Below are positions 25,513-33,685 of a stretch of 45,842 nucleotides of DNA, piece after piece; within the stretch, counting starts at the first letter, position 1; the number at the start of each line of letters is the position of its first letter. Location: contig NZ_BATP01000014.1 of assembly GCF_000739615.1 (NCBI RefSeq), positions 1 through 45,842 of the forward strand, written 5' to 3'. The DNA comes from Haloferula sp. BvORR071. GTDB lineage: Bacteria; Verrucomicrobiota; Verrucomicrobiia; Verrucomicrobiales; Akkermansiaceae. The notes under the pieces were generated by a model. It saw only the letters and a program-made list of their open reading frames with translations, had not been told where the DNA came from and made no database searches. A program made the position numbers and the translations under genes.

Positions 25513-25607
25513 GCCACAGGAGAATCCGGAAGGGCTGACGACGCAACGGGTTTTGGAGGGATCGGACCGCCGCGCATCCGGCCGGGAAGCCTCCGCTGGA
25601 AAAGCTT

Positions 25608-25651
25608 ACGGCCGGCACGGGGGTAAACCCAAGAAACCCCGTGCCGGCCGT
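25608..25651. repeat. Hairpin 1: perfect 15-bp stem, 14-base loop
   Basis: Arms ACGGCCGGCACGGGG (25608-25622) and its exact complement (25637-25651) enclose the loop GTAAACCCAAGAAA. On the minus strand the arm is followed by AAGC rather than a T-run; on the plus strand by ATTTTG. It could act as a terminator, an attenuator or part of a structured RNA. Confidence 0.75.
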
Positions 25652-25674
25652 ATTTTGATCGGCCGCTACAAACT

Positions 25675-25704
25675 GGCGGTGAAGAAACCCAAGAAATCAC
25701 CGCC
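25675..25704. repeat. Hairpin 2: perfect 8-bp stem, same loop as hairpin 1
   Basis: Arms GGCGGTGA (25675-25682) and TCACCGCC (25697-25704) enclose AGAAACCCAAGAAA. The loop is the same length as in hairpin 1 and shares twelve of its fourteen bases (AAACCCAAGAAA), while the stems are unrelated in sequence. A conserved loop on different stems is the pattern expected when the loop is what is recognised. Confidence 0.75.
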
Positions 25705-25805
25705 GCTCGCCATGGCCTATGTGCGTTCCATAGAAGCGGCGGCCGTGCCAAGATCACGGCAATTCTGATAGAAAAATCGTCACATTTCCCCGCTTGGAGG
25801 GCCTT

Positions 25806-27602
25806 CTATGAATGCCCCGCATTTGAAACAGCCTCATCCTTGCTATCCACGATTGCCTGGACGTCGTCGTCGGACAAATCGATGCGCTGGTAGACGCTGC
25901 GGGCGGCATCGATCATCGCGACGGCGGACTGCCGCTCGTCGTGGATGACCTCGATGTCGAGGGCCTGGAGCTGCTCGATTTCCGCGGCGAACTTGGCCCG
26001 GCCGAAGATCACGATGCCGGGATTGTGCTCGCGGACGATTGGCACAGCCGCGGCGGTGAGCTCCACCGACGGGAAGGTGAAAGCAACCATCCGGGCCCGC
26101 CCGATCCCAGCGAGCTCGAGCGCTTCCGGATGGGAGGCATCGGCGAAGAGCACCGGCTGTCCGGCCTTCTTGAGCGCGCGCACCGTGTCGGAGTTCAGCT
26201 CCAGCACCAGGGTATCCACACCGCTCTGGCGCAGCGCCTCGTTCAACGCACGACCCACCGGGCCGTAACCGCAGATCACCGCGTGGTCCGTGATCTCCTT
26301 GATCGCCGCCGTCGGCGTCAGAGTTTCAGCCACCGGCTTCTTCTTCGGCTTAAAGAAGCCGGACATCTCCAGAAGACGGCCCGCCGGAGTGCTGGCCCGC
26401 ATCAGCAGTGGCACGCAGGCCATGGTCAGAGCCGCGCAGCTCAGCAGCAGCTGCTGGATCGAGGCATCCGCCGGGCGGTAGTCGGCAGCCTTGCCCATGA
26501 GGACGAGCGAGAACTCGCCGGAACTGGACAGCGCCGCGCCGGTCAAGAGCGCGGGCCGCAGCGGCAGCTTGAAGATCCGCGCGACATTGAAGGCGATGGT
26601 TCCCTTCACGATCAGGATCAAGATGCTGAAGCCGACGATGCGGACCCAATCCGAGGCCACCACGTGCAGGTCAATCTGCAGGCCCACCGAGACAAAGAAG
26701 ATGGCGAGGAAGAGATCCTTGAAGGGCATGATGTCCGCCATGATGCGGTGCCGGTAGATCGACTCGCTGACGATCAGGCCCGCAGCGAAAGCACCCAGCG
26801 CGGGCGAGAGCCCCAGCAGCGCTCCAAGCACGGCGACGCCGGCACAAAGGGCCACCACCGCCAGCGTGAAAAGCTCGCGGCTGCGGGTCCGCGCCACTGC
26901 GTGCAGCAGCGGAGTGATGCCGTAGCGGCCAAGCAAGAGCGTGCCTCCGAGGAAGAGAATCCCCTTCCCCACCGCCAGCCCGATACCACCGGCGATCGAG
27001 CCCTCGCCCTTGCCGAAGAGCGCGGGCAGAATCAGCAGGAAGAGGATCACCACGATGTCATCGAAGAGCGCGATCGCCAGCGCGGTCCGGGCGCTGGGGT
27101 TATTCGGCTGGCCCATGTCCTGGAAGGACTTCATCGACACCGCGGTGGAGCTCAGCGCGACAGAAACCGCCAGCACGATCACCTCAGCCGGAGGCCGGAT
27201 GCCGCAGCTCCAGGCGATCGCCGCGCCCACTGCCGAGATCGTGCCGACCTGAATGCCGCCACCGATCAGCGAGACCCGCCACAAGTGCTTGAACTCCGCC
27301 AGCGAGAACTCGATCCCCAAGGTGAACATCAGCAGGATCACCCCCATCTCCGCCAGATGATCGATCACCTCGCCCATCTCCGTTGTCTCCGTCCCAAAGG
27401 ATCCGAGCAGCGAAGTATTCGCGATGATGATCCCGCAGATCAGGTAGCCGATCAGGAAATTCTGCTTCAGCCGATGGAGCAGCAGCGCCATCAGCACGGC
27501 CATCAAGAGGACCATGCTCAGAACTCCGAACAGCGGAGAAACGTCGGCCGCGCCGGCGGCGATGACTGGGAAAGCAAGCATCGTCGCAGGTTTTCCCGAC
27601 AT
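25806..27602 (-). CDS. Kef-type monovalent cation/proton antiporter (CPA2) with RCK domain
   Basis: A 598-residue membrane transporter. About twelve hydrophobic segments fill residues 15-395 (for example VLSMVLLMAVLMALLL and NFLIGYLICGIIIA), with FTLGIEFSLAEFKHL, ALFDDIVVILFLLILPAL and GAFAAGLIVSES typical of KefB/KefC-like antiporters. The cytosolic part (about 440-560) is a TrkA-N/RCK domain with the nucleotide motif HAVICGYGPVGRALNEAL. It probably exchanges K+ or Na+ for H+ under nucleotide control. It ends with a short hydrophilic tail. It is monocistronic or co-transcribed with the next minus-strand gene. Confidence 0.93.
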   Translation of the reverse strand: MSGKPATMLAFPVIAAGAADVSPLFGVLSMVLLMAVLMALLLHRLKQNFLIGYLICGIIIANTSLLGSFGTETTEMGEVIDHLAEMGVILLMFTLGIEFSLAEFKHLWRVSLIGGGIQVGTISAVGAAIAWSCGIRPPAEVIVLAVSVALSSTAVSMKSFQDMGQPNNPSARTALAIALFDDIVVILFLLILPALFGKGEGSIAGGIGLAVGKGILFLGGTLLLGRYGITPLLHAVARTRSRELFTLAVVALCAGVAVLGALLGLSPALGAFAAGLIVSESIYRHRIMADIMPFKDLFLAIFFVSVGLQIDLHVVASDWVRIVGFSILILIVKGTIAFNVARIFKLPLRPALLTGAALSSSGEFSLVLMGKAADYRPADASIQQLLLSCAALTMACVPLLMRASTPAGRLLEMSGFFKPKKKPVAETLTPTAAIKEITDHAVICGYGPVGRALNEALRQSGVDTLVLELNSDTVRALKKAGQPVLFADASHPEALELAGIGRARMVAFTFPSVELTAAAVPIVREHNPGIVIFGRAKFAAEIEQLQALDIEVIHDERQSAVAMIDAARSVYQRIDLSDDDVQAIVDSKDEAVSNAGHS

Positions 27603-27658
27603 GTGGCGAGCCCGCCAAGGAAAAAGGACCCTGTTAGGAAATCAGCGCGGATTTCCAA

Positions 27659-28030
27659 TCAAGGCTTCTTCGCCGGCTCCCTCCGCCATGGCCCACCATA
27701 AGGCCGCTCGCCAGCCACCAAGCGCACCGCGACTTCCGGGGGAAATTCGGAAAGCGGCGCCCAGTAGGTAATCTTGGTCAGACGCCCCTTCTCCCACCTC
27801 TTCACCTCGACCCGTCCCTTGTCCACCGTCGGGACCGACGTCGAGCGAAGGGTGCCAATCCTGTCGATCTCGTCCATCTCGACCAGCAGCACATCGGCAC
27901 TGACGTGGCGCACGCACCACAATTGATCCACAGCCATCCCCGCAAAAAACAGCAATCCGAGCACGGCCAGCACACGGAATGCCCGCCGAAATCGACCCCG
28001 AATTCGCGGCAACCTCACAATTTGAGGCAA
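27659..28030 (-). CDS. Small single-pass membrane protein
   Basis: About 123 residues; the start is uncertain (read here from TTG, with a GTG four codons later). A basic N-terminus (RIRGRFRRAFR) leads into one membrane segment (VLAVLGLLFFAGMAV) and a soluble tail of about 80 residues presumed external (DVLLVEMDEIDRI, RVEVKRWEKGRLTKITYWAP). No family recognised. It is divergent from the TonB receptor gene and 56 bases upstream of the antiporter gene. Confidence 0.65.
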   Translation of the reverse strand: MPQIVRLPRIRGRFRRAFRVLAVLGLLFFAGMAVDQLWCVRHVSADVLLVEMDEIDRIGTLRSTSVPTVDKGRVEVKRWEKGRLTKITYWAPLSEFPPEVAVRLVAGERPYGGPWRREPAKKP

Positions 28031-28106
28031 TCCGAACAGCCCTTGGGCAGCAAGGACTAAGCGTCCAGCAAACGCCCAATGGATACAATCACGTTACACA
28101 TGCTTT

Positions 28107-28121
28107 TGCATTTTTATTGCA
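28107..28121. promoter_or_regulatory. AT-rich palindrome upstream of the TonB receptor (possible Zur/Fur-type operator)
   Basis: TGCATTTTTATTGCA, with a second overlapping palindrome ATGCTTTTGCAT immediately upstream, lies 52 bases before the receptor's ATG in otherwise GC-rich DNA. Position and symmetry suit an operator. A zinc-responsive regulator is suggested only because the receptor is ZnuD-like. Confidence 0.35.
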
Positions 28122-28172
28122 TTTGCTACCAAGGGACGATGAATCATCACTACGCCTGACGCGCCCCACACT

Positions 28173-30227
28173 ATGAAAAGTTTCCCCTCTCTCAGCATCG
28201 CCACCTTGGCCCTCACCCTTCCCGCCTTCCCGCAATCCGAGCCCCCCGCCCCTGACGCAGCTCTGGATGAAATGGTCGTTACCGCCTCTCCACAGCAACG
28301 CAGCCTCTTCGAACAGATCCAGCAGGTGAACGTGTTGAAGGGTCATCAACTGCTGCTCAATCTACAGCCGACTCTCGGCGAAACCCTCGCCAAGGAGCCG
28401 GGCGTAAGCTCCACCTACTTCGGCCCCGGTGCCAGCCGGCCGATCATCCGCGGCCTGGGCGACGACCGCGTCCGAATCCTGCAGAATGGCACCTCGATCC
28501 TGGATGTCTCGAATGTCAGCCCGGACCACGCGGTGGCTTCCGATCCGCTCAGCATCAGCTCGGTGGAGGTCGTCCGCGGCCCCGCCACCTTGCTCTACGG
28601 GCCAAACACCATCGGCGGTGTGGTCAATATGATCGACGACCGGATCCCCACCGAACGCTTCGATGGCAAGTGGCCAAGCGGGAATTTCGGCACTGCCTTC
28701 GGCTCTGCGGATGACTCGGAGGCCTACTCCGGGGCACTGACTTTCGGCAAGGGGCCGCTGGTCTTCCACCTCGATGGCTTCAGCCGCGATACGGAAGATC
28801 TGGCGATTCCCGGCTTCGCGCGATCCTCGCGACTGCGGGCAAGCTCGCCGCTGGCTCCGGGCGAGCACGAAGCCTACGGGATCTTGCCTAACAGCGCGAC
28901 CGAATCGCAGGGCGCGGGGCTCGGTGGCTCTTACGTCTGGGACAAGGGCTACTTCGGCCTTTCCTACTCCGGCGTGGATTCACTCTACGGTACCGTGGCC
29001 GAGCCGGATGTGACGATCGACCTGCGGCAGCGCCGCTGGGATCTACGCGGGGCCTTCTACGAGCCGACCGGATGGCTGAAGGAGGTTGAGTACAAGTTCG
29101 GCTACACGGACTACGCGCACACGGAGTTCGAAGGCGCGGAGCCGGGCACGGAGTTCTTGATCGAGGGCTACAACGGTCGGATCGATCTGCAGCATCAGAA
29201 GGCCGGACCGTTTGAAGGTAGCTTCGGTTTCGAAACGCGCCACGATGATTTCTCGGCCCTAGGCGAGGAGGCCTTCCTGCCCTCCGTGGAGAACGACGTG
29301 AACTCGCTCTTCGTGTTTGAGGAGGTCCCTTTCGACAAGCTGCGGCTGCAGTTCGGCGCGCGCTACGATCACCAGAGCAATCAAACGGATGCCAATCCGC
29401 TCTTTGGCCCAGGGATGGAGCGGGACTTCGATGCCTTTAGTACTTCCGCGGGGCTCATCTACAATCCGGCGCCGGACTACGCGGTCGCGCTTTCGCTGGC
29501 CTACACCCAGCGCCCGCCCACCTATGTCGAACTCTTCGCGAATGGTCCGCACGTCGCCACCGGCACGGCCGAGCTCGGCGATCCCTTCCTGGATACGGAA
29601 AACTCGGTGTCGATCGACCTCTCACTGAAGAAGAAGGCAGGCCGGATCACCGGCAGCGCCGGGCTCTTCTATTACCGCTTCGACGACTTCATCAGCCTCG
29701 CGCCAACCGGCAACAATCTGACACTCCCGGATGGCGATATCTTCCCGATCTATGCCTATGAACCAGTGGGAGCAGACTTCCGTGGCGGCGAGATCGAGGC
29801 CACCTTCCACCTGCTGGATCCTGTGGAGGCCGATGCCAAGCCTGCGGACCGCCGCCTGGACTTGACCCTGCGTGCCGACTACACCCGCGCCGACAACCGC
29901 GACAGCGACGAGCCGCTGCCGCGGATCCCTCCCTTCCGGACCCTCGCCGCGCTGGAGTATGAGAGCGGTGGATGGTCAGCCCGCTTGGAGGGCCAATATG
30001 CCGCCCATCAGGATCGCCACGATGCGAATGAATTACCGACCGACTCTTACTTCCTGCTGAATGCCGCGCTCGGCTACACCCTGGACCTCGGCGACACCCG
30101 CACCACCTTTTACCTGAAGGGCAACAACCTCACCAATGAGGAAGCGCGATCCAGCACCTCGATCCTCAAGGACATTGCACCGCTCGCGGGACGCGGGGTA
30201 ATCGCCGGCGTTCGGACGGAATTCTAA
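28173..30227 (+). CDS. TonB-dependent receptor, ZnuD-like
   Basis: A 684-residue outer-membrane receptor. After a signal peptide (LSIATLALTLPAFPQ) comes a TonB-box-like DEMVVTA, a plug domain with RPIIRGLGDDRVRILQNG, DVSNVSPDHAVASDP, VEVVRGPATLLYG and IGGVVNMIDDRIP, then a 22-strand barrel ending in aromatic VRTEF. The SPDHAV motif, the DDRIP end of the plug, and YTQRPPTYVELFANGPHVAT in the barrel are those of the ZnuD group, which takes up zinc in Neisseria and Acinetobacter. The His-rich loop of Neisseria ZnuD is not obvious. It overlaps the end of the convergent membrane-protein gene by four bases. Confidence 0.9.
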   Translation: MKSFPSLSIATLALTLPAFPQSEPPAPDAALDEMVVTASPQQRSLFEQIQQVNVLKGHQLLLNLQPTLGETLAKEPGVSSTYFGPGASRPIIRGLGDDRVRILQNGTSILDVSNVSPDHAVASDPLSISSVEVVRGPATLLYGPNTIGGVVNMIDDRIPTERFDGKWPSGNFGTAFGSADDSEAYSGALTFGKGPLVFHLDGFSRDTEDLAIPGFARSSRLRASSPLAPGEHEAYGILPNSATESQGAGLGGSYVWDKGYFGLSYSGVDSLYGTVAEPDVTIDLRQRRWDLRGAFYEPTGWLKEVEYKFGYTDYAHTEFEGAEPGTEFLIEGYNGRIDLQHQKAGPFEGSFGFETRHDDFSALGEEAFLPSVENDVNSLFVFEEVPFDKLRLQFGARYDHQSNQTDANPLFGPGMERDFDAFSTSAGLIYNPAPDYAVALSLAYTQRPPTYVELFANGPHVATGTAELGDPFLDTENSVSIDLSLKKKAGRITGSAGLFYYRFDDFISLAPTGNNLTLPDGDIFPIYAYEPVGADFRGGEIEATFHLLDPVEADAKPADRRLDLTLRADYTRADNRDSDEPLPRIPPFRTLAALEYESGGWSARLEGQYAAHQDRHDANELPTDSYFLLNAALGYTLDLGDTRTTFYLKGNNLTNEEARSSTSILKDIAPLAGRGVIAGVRTEF

Positions 30228-30607
30228 CAGGCTCGCACCAGTCTACGGCACAGCCAGCCCCACCCCAACACCACGAGACAGGCCCCAATCCCCGCCATCA
30301 AGGGCTTGGTCTCGGTGGGAAACAAGAGGATGAAGCCCTTGCCCTTGATCAACGCGGAGTAGCTCGAAACACAGAAGGGAAAGGCAAAGAGCCGGAACTT
30401 GGTCCAGCGCTCCATCTTCTGCCCCGGCACCATGGTGGCGAAGATCAAGCCGCATCCGATCAGCGAGGAGATCCCCAGCGCCGAAAGCCAGAGCAACGGC
30501 GAAGGATCGAAGTAAAATGGAATGATCGCGAGATACCACACGAGGTAGCACCACAGGACCAGCTTGGGTGCCCGGAGCCCGGCGAAATAAGCAATAATCC
30601 TCTTCAA
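30224..30607 (-). CDS. Multi-pass membrane protein coupled to thiD
   Basis: About 127 residues with four membrane segments (LVLWCYLVWYLAIIPFYF, LWLSALGISSLIGCGLIFA, LFAFPFCVSSYSALI, MAGIGACLVVLGWGWLC). The likely start is a TTG overlapping the TGA of thiD (TTGA), since upstream in-frame residues overlap thiD and are Arg-rich noise. No family recognised. Its stop overlaps that of the TonB receptor on the other strand. Confidence 0.6.
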   Translation of the reverse strand: MKRIIAYFAGLRAPKLVLWCYLVWYLAIIPFYFDPSPLLWLSALGISSLIGCGLIFATMVPGQKMERWTKFRLFAFPFCVSSYSALIKGKGFILLFPTETKPLMAGIGACLVVLGWGWLCRRLVRAC

Positions 30608-31401
30608 GCGAAGCCCAGAGTCCCTTGGTTCAAGGCGGCGATCCCGCCCCACTGCAGGGACTGCCGCAGCGTGGCCCCGAGATATCCCTTCGCCGTTTCC
30701 ACAGCCTCGTGCAGGTCCTTGCCCTGCGCCAGCGCGGCGGCGATCGCCGCGGAGAGCGTGCAGCCGGTGCCGTGTGAGGCAGCGCCTTCGATCCGCGGCG
30801 CGCGCAGCCACCCGGGCATGCCATCGCTCCAGAGCAAGTCAGCACACTCCGGCAGCCCGAGGTGCCCGCCCTTGAGCAGCACCGCGCAGCCATGCCGCGC
30901 GGAAAGCTCCGCCGCGGCACGCTCCATCGTGGCTTCATCCCGCACCGGTGCCCCCCACAAAACTTCCGCCTCGTCGAGGTTCGGCGTGATCAGCGTTGCC
31001 AGCGGGAACAGGCGCTCCTTGTAAGCGGCGATCGCATTTTCCTCCAGCAAGGGATCGCCGGTGGAGGCGATCATCACCGGGTCGATCACCAGCGGGATAT
31101 CGCGGTACCGCGAAAGGATTTCCGTCACCGCCACGATATGGGCCTTGGAGAACAGCATGCCGGTCTTGATCGCCGTGACCGGGAAAGCCTCCAGCAGCAC
31201 ATGCAGTTGGTCCTGCAGGATCGCGGGCGGAACAGCATGCACCGAGCGCACCAGCACCGGCGTTTCCGCCACCACGCAGGTCACCGCGCTCAGCCCATAG
31301 ACGCCGAAATGCTGGAAAGTCTTGAGATCCGCCTGCAAGCCCGCACCGCCAGAACAATCAGAGCCAGCGATGGTCAGCGCAACCGGCGGGGAGAGGGCCA
31401 T
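30604..31401 (-). CDS. thiD: Hydroxymethylpyrimidine/phosphomethylpyrimidine kinase
   Basis: A 265-residue ribokinase-fold enzyme of thiamine synthesis that phosphorylates HMP and HMP-P with ATP. Marks are PVALTIAGSDCSGGAGLQADLKTF at the N-terminus, the IDPVMIASTGDPLLEE region, TPNLDEAEVLWG, AVLLKGGHLG, and the anion-hole motif ASHGTGCTLSAAIAA with its catalytic Asp replaced by Ser-x-Gly-type spacing typical of the family end (T-G-C-T). The length is normal. I started at MALSPPV, directly before the conserved core; a longer frame exists but adds only unrelated residues. No other thi gene is nearby. Confidence 0.93.
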   Translation of the reverse strand: MALSPPVALTIAGSDCSGGAGLQADLKTFQHFGVYGLSAVTCVVAETPVLVRSVHAVPPAILQDQLHVLLEAFPVTAIKTGMLFSKAHIVAVTEILSRYRDIPLVIDPVMIASTGDPLLEENAIAAYKERLFPLATLITPNLDEAEVLWGAPVRDEATMERAAAELSARHGCAVLLKGGHLGLPECADLLWSDGMPGWLRAPRIEGAASHGTGCTLSAAIAAALAQGKDLHEAVETAKGYLGATLRQSLQWGGIAALNQGTLGFA

Positions 31402-31482
31402 GCCGCGATGCTGATAGATCGGCCCCCACAAGCAAAGAGCAAAGCGCTCGACACCCACAGCCCTTCAAGCTGGCATGCTCGC

Positions 31483-32109
31483 ATGGACAGTGCCTCTCCC
31501 TACCAGCCGCCCCTCGCCGGGCCGCCCCCTGTGCCGAGCAGCGAGAACCTCGTGCCAGGTTCGGTGAAGGCCTTCGGAATCATGCACTTGATCCTCGCCG
31601 GCATGGGCCTGCTGGGGGCCTGCTTTTCCGCGGCCACGCTGGTGATGGGCCCGCTCTTCATTCCGCACACACATCCCACCTATCAGGCCCAGTTGCAGTT
31701 CCAAGCGGAGACGCGCTGGGCCACGATGTTCGGGTTGCTGGTGAACCTGAGCCTGACGGGCCTGCTGCTGGCCGCCGGGATCAAACTGGCGAAATCCCAG
31801 CCTGATGGCGTGAAGTGGTCCGCCCGCTATTCGTGGACCTCGATCGCGACGAAGCTGGTGCTGATGGCCGTCGGCGCCATCTGGATCCTCCCGGCCACCC
31901 GGAAATTGATGCACGCAAGCTTCAACGTCCACGCGAGGCCCGGCAGCCCTGGCAGCAATGCGATGCTGCCCTTCGTCGACCTGATGGCTTCCGCCAGCGT
32001 CGTCATCTCTCCCCTGATCTCCTGCGTCTATCCGGCGCTGGCGCTCTATTTCCTGAGCCGCCCCATGGTCAAGGCGTGGCGCGCGGCTGCCCGTCCAGGT
32101 GCCTTTTGA
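31483..32109 (+). CDS. Four-pass membrane protein of unknown function
   Basis: A 208-residue protein: Pro-rich cytosolic N-terminus (ASPYQPPLAGPPPVPS), then four membrane segments (IMHLILAGMGLLGACFSAA, MFGLLVNLSLTGLLLAAGI, YSWTSIATKLVLMAVGAIW, ISPLISCVYPALALYFLS) and a basic tail. This layout is common among small Verrucomicrobiota and Planctomycetota membrane proteins of unknown role. Its last 41 bases overlap the end of the convergent hydrolase gene. Confidence 0.75.
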   Translation: MDSASPYQPPLAGPPPVPSSENLVPGSVKAFGIMHLILAGMGLLGACFSAATLVMGPLFIPHTHPTYQAQLQFQAETRWATMFGLLVNLSLTGLLLAAGIKLAKSQPDGVKWSARYSWTSIATKLVLMAVGAIWILPATRKLMHASFNVHARPGSPGSNAMLPFVDLMASASVVISPLISCVYPALALYFLSRPMVKAWRAAARPGAF

Positions 32110-33667
32110 GAATCCGCTTCACTTCCACCTCCGCCTCGGGGCAATTCTGCACACTGTGACCCGAGGGCACGATGCGCTCGCTCTCGACGCCATCGAGATG
32201 CGATGACCAATAGGGCACGATCCCGTCCGAGCTGTTAGGCGTATCGCCGCGACCGCGGTCGCCGATCACCGAGTGCACCTTCAGGCCGCTGCGCATCGGC
32301 GCCTCCCGCATCGCCTTGTAGGCCGGATAGCCGGGCGACAGCGAGCCCATGCTGGTGAGCCAGCCCTTCGACGAGCTCTCGCCGCTGCTGATGACGCTGC
32401 CCAAATCGTGCAGGGTGAAGTCGATGAGGTTCACCGTCAGGGTCTTCGGCAGGCGGATCAGATTGCGCATCCACGCGGTGAAGAAACGATCGGCCATCGG
32501 CGACCCTTGGTGCGGCGCAGCCATGAAGATCACCCGGTCCGGCGGCTCGAGCGGCTCGTACATCGTCAGCAGCCGCACCGCCTCGCGCAGATTCTTGTTA
32601 GAGGTGACTTGGTCGAGCGGCCGCTGCTGGAAGGCCTGGTACATCGCGTCACCCGGCTTCATCAGCGAGGCATGCGAGATCACCCCGCCCATCGAGTGGC
32701 CGATCACCACCATCTTCTCCCACTTGTCCGTGGGCCCCTGCTTGCGGGCATACTTGTCGGCGCTCGCCATCGCCAGGCGGAAATTCGCGGCGCTGTACAG
32801 CCAGTTGTTCCCGGTGGGATAGCTGTAAAACCAGACCTGGTAGTTCTCGCGGAACCAAGGCTCGCGGTTGAGCTCGTTATAGAGGCGCTTGAAAGCCCCG
32901 GGACTTGAGTTGAGGCCGTGGACCATCACCACCGGGATCCGCTTGGGATCATAGGGCGAGGAAACATACAGCGCAGTCTCGTCACTGAAGCGGCTCGGCA
33001 GGAAGACCTTTGCCAAGTCCAGGTCGTCCAGATCGCTCATCTTCCAGTAGAGCGCGGAGGCAGCCGACCAATCGGCCGCCACCGAGACCTTGCGGTGCCC
33101 GACCTCGGCCGTCTTCACCCGGCCGGGATAGGCGAATGACCACTGCGGCGGCTTGCCTTCCGGGAAACGCAGCAGCGCTGTTAGATTGAGGGGCACGCCG
33201 GTGGGCGGCTCGAATTCCCAGCGCGGCTTGCCTTCCTCCGCGGTCTTCTTCCATCCCACCACCGGCACGCCGATGCCGCCGCTCACATGGCGGGCACCGA
33301 TCGCCTTTGTATCGATCGAAGCCGCCGGCATGATCGCGTCCAGATCCTTCAGATGAATCCCCGCACCAAGCGAATGCGTTTCATCGATCGTGGTGCCCAT
33401 CGCGGCCGCCTTGTCCTGAATGCTGCCGGACCCGCAATGCAGGTGATCAAAAAGCTTTGCCACCGCAGCATTGTAGGCAGCCACCGCCGCCGGATCCCCG
33501 GTCCGCGATACCAGTTGCCAAGAACTCCGGGCCTCCGCCAGCATCACACTGGTGTCTCCGCGGGAGGCGCGCGGCAGCGAATGGCACTGCGGTGCGGAAG
33601 GCGTGCCGCACTGCGTCAGCACCAGAACCATGACGACACCCAGCGTAGCTCGCATCTTCATGACCAT
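32069..33667 (-). CDS. Lipoprotein alpha/beta hydrolase
   Basis: A 532-residue putative esterase/lipase. The N-terminus has a lipoprotein signal (LGVVMVLVLTQC). The first 230 residues are a family-specific beta part; the hydrolase core begins at RIPVVMVHGLNSSPGAFKRL, has the nucleophile elbow VVIGHSMGGVISH (Ser), an oxyanion HG, the acidic residue probably in NSSDGIVPYW, and the catalytic His in VPSGHSVQNC. It is likely anchored to the outer membrane. The substrate is unknown. Three near-adjacent ATG codons exist; the first was used. Confidence 0.88.
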   Translation of the reverse strand: MVMKMRATLGVVMVLVLTQCGTPSAPQCHSLPRASRGDTSVMLAEARSSWQLVSRTGDPAAVAAYNAAVAKLFDHLHCGSGSIQDKAAAMGTTIDETHSLGAGIHLKDLDAIMPAASIDTKAIGARHVSGGIGVPVVGWKKTAEEGKPRWEFEPPTGVPLNLTALLRFPEGKPPQWSFAYPGRVKTAEVGHRKVSVAADWSAASALYWKMSDLDDLDLAKVFLPSRFSDETALYVSSPYDPKRIPVVMVHGLNSSPGAFKRLYNELNREPWFRENYQVWFYSYPTGNNWLYSAANFRLAMASADKYARKQGPTDKWEKMVVIGHSMGGVISHASLMKPGDAMYQAFQQRPLDQVTSNKNLREAVRLLTMYEPLEPPDRVIFMAAPHQGSPMADRFFTAWMRNLIRLPKTLTVNLIDFTLHDLGSVISSGESSSKGWLTSMGSLSPGYPAYKAMREAPMRSGLKVHSVIGDRGRGDTPNSSDGIVPYWSSHLDGVESERIVPSGHSVQNCPEAEVEVKRILKRHLDGQPRATP

Positions 33668-33685
33668 GGATTCGATCGCGTTCTA

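Larger units (their letters stand above)
25513..25805. other. Intergenic region with two same-loop hairpins (293 bases)
   Basis: Lies between the antiporter gene's stop and the GNAT-nitrilase start. Two hairpins dominate it (listed separately). A short linker between them contains two copies of the self-complementary CGGCCG, which could form an alternative, mutually exclusive stem. No gene is supported; a lysine-rich plus-strand reading frame there is probably a by-product of the repeat. Confidence 0.6.

Noticed and set aside
25553..25768. Lysine/proline-rich plus-strand protein (KPKKP repeats)
   Set aside because: The repeated peptide arises from the hairpin loops; stem complementarity explains the sequence better than coding.
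25941..27701. 586-codon plus-strand reading frame opposite the antiporter gene
   Set aside because: Its Asp/Arg/His/Gln-rich translation is the mirror of GC-rich membrane-protein codons; the antiporter has clear family motifs.
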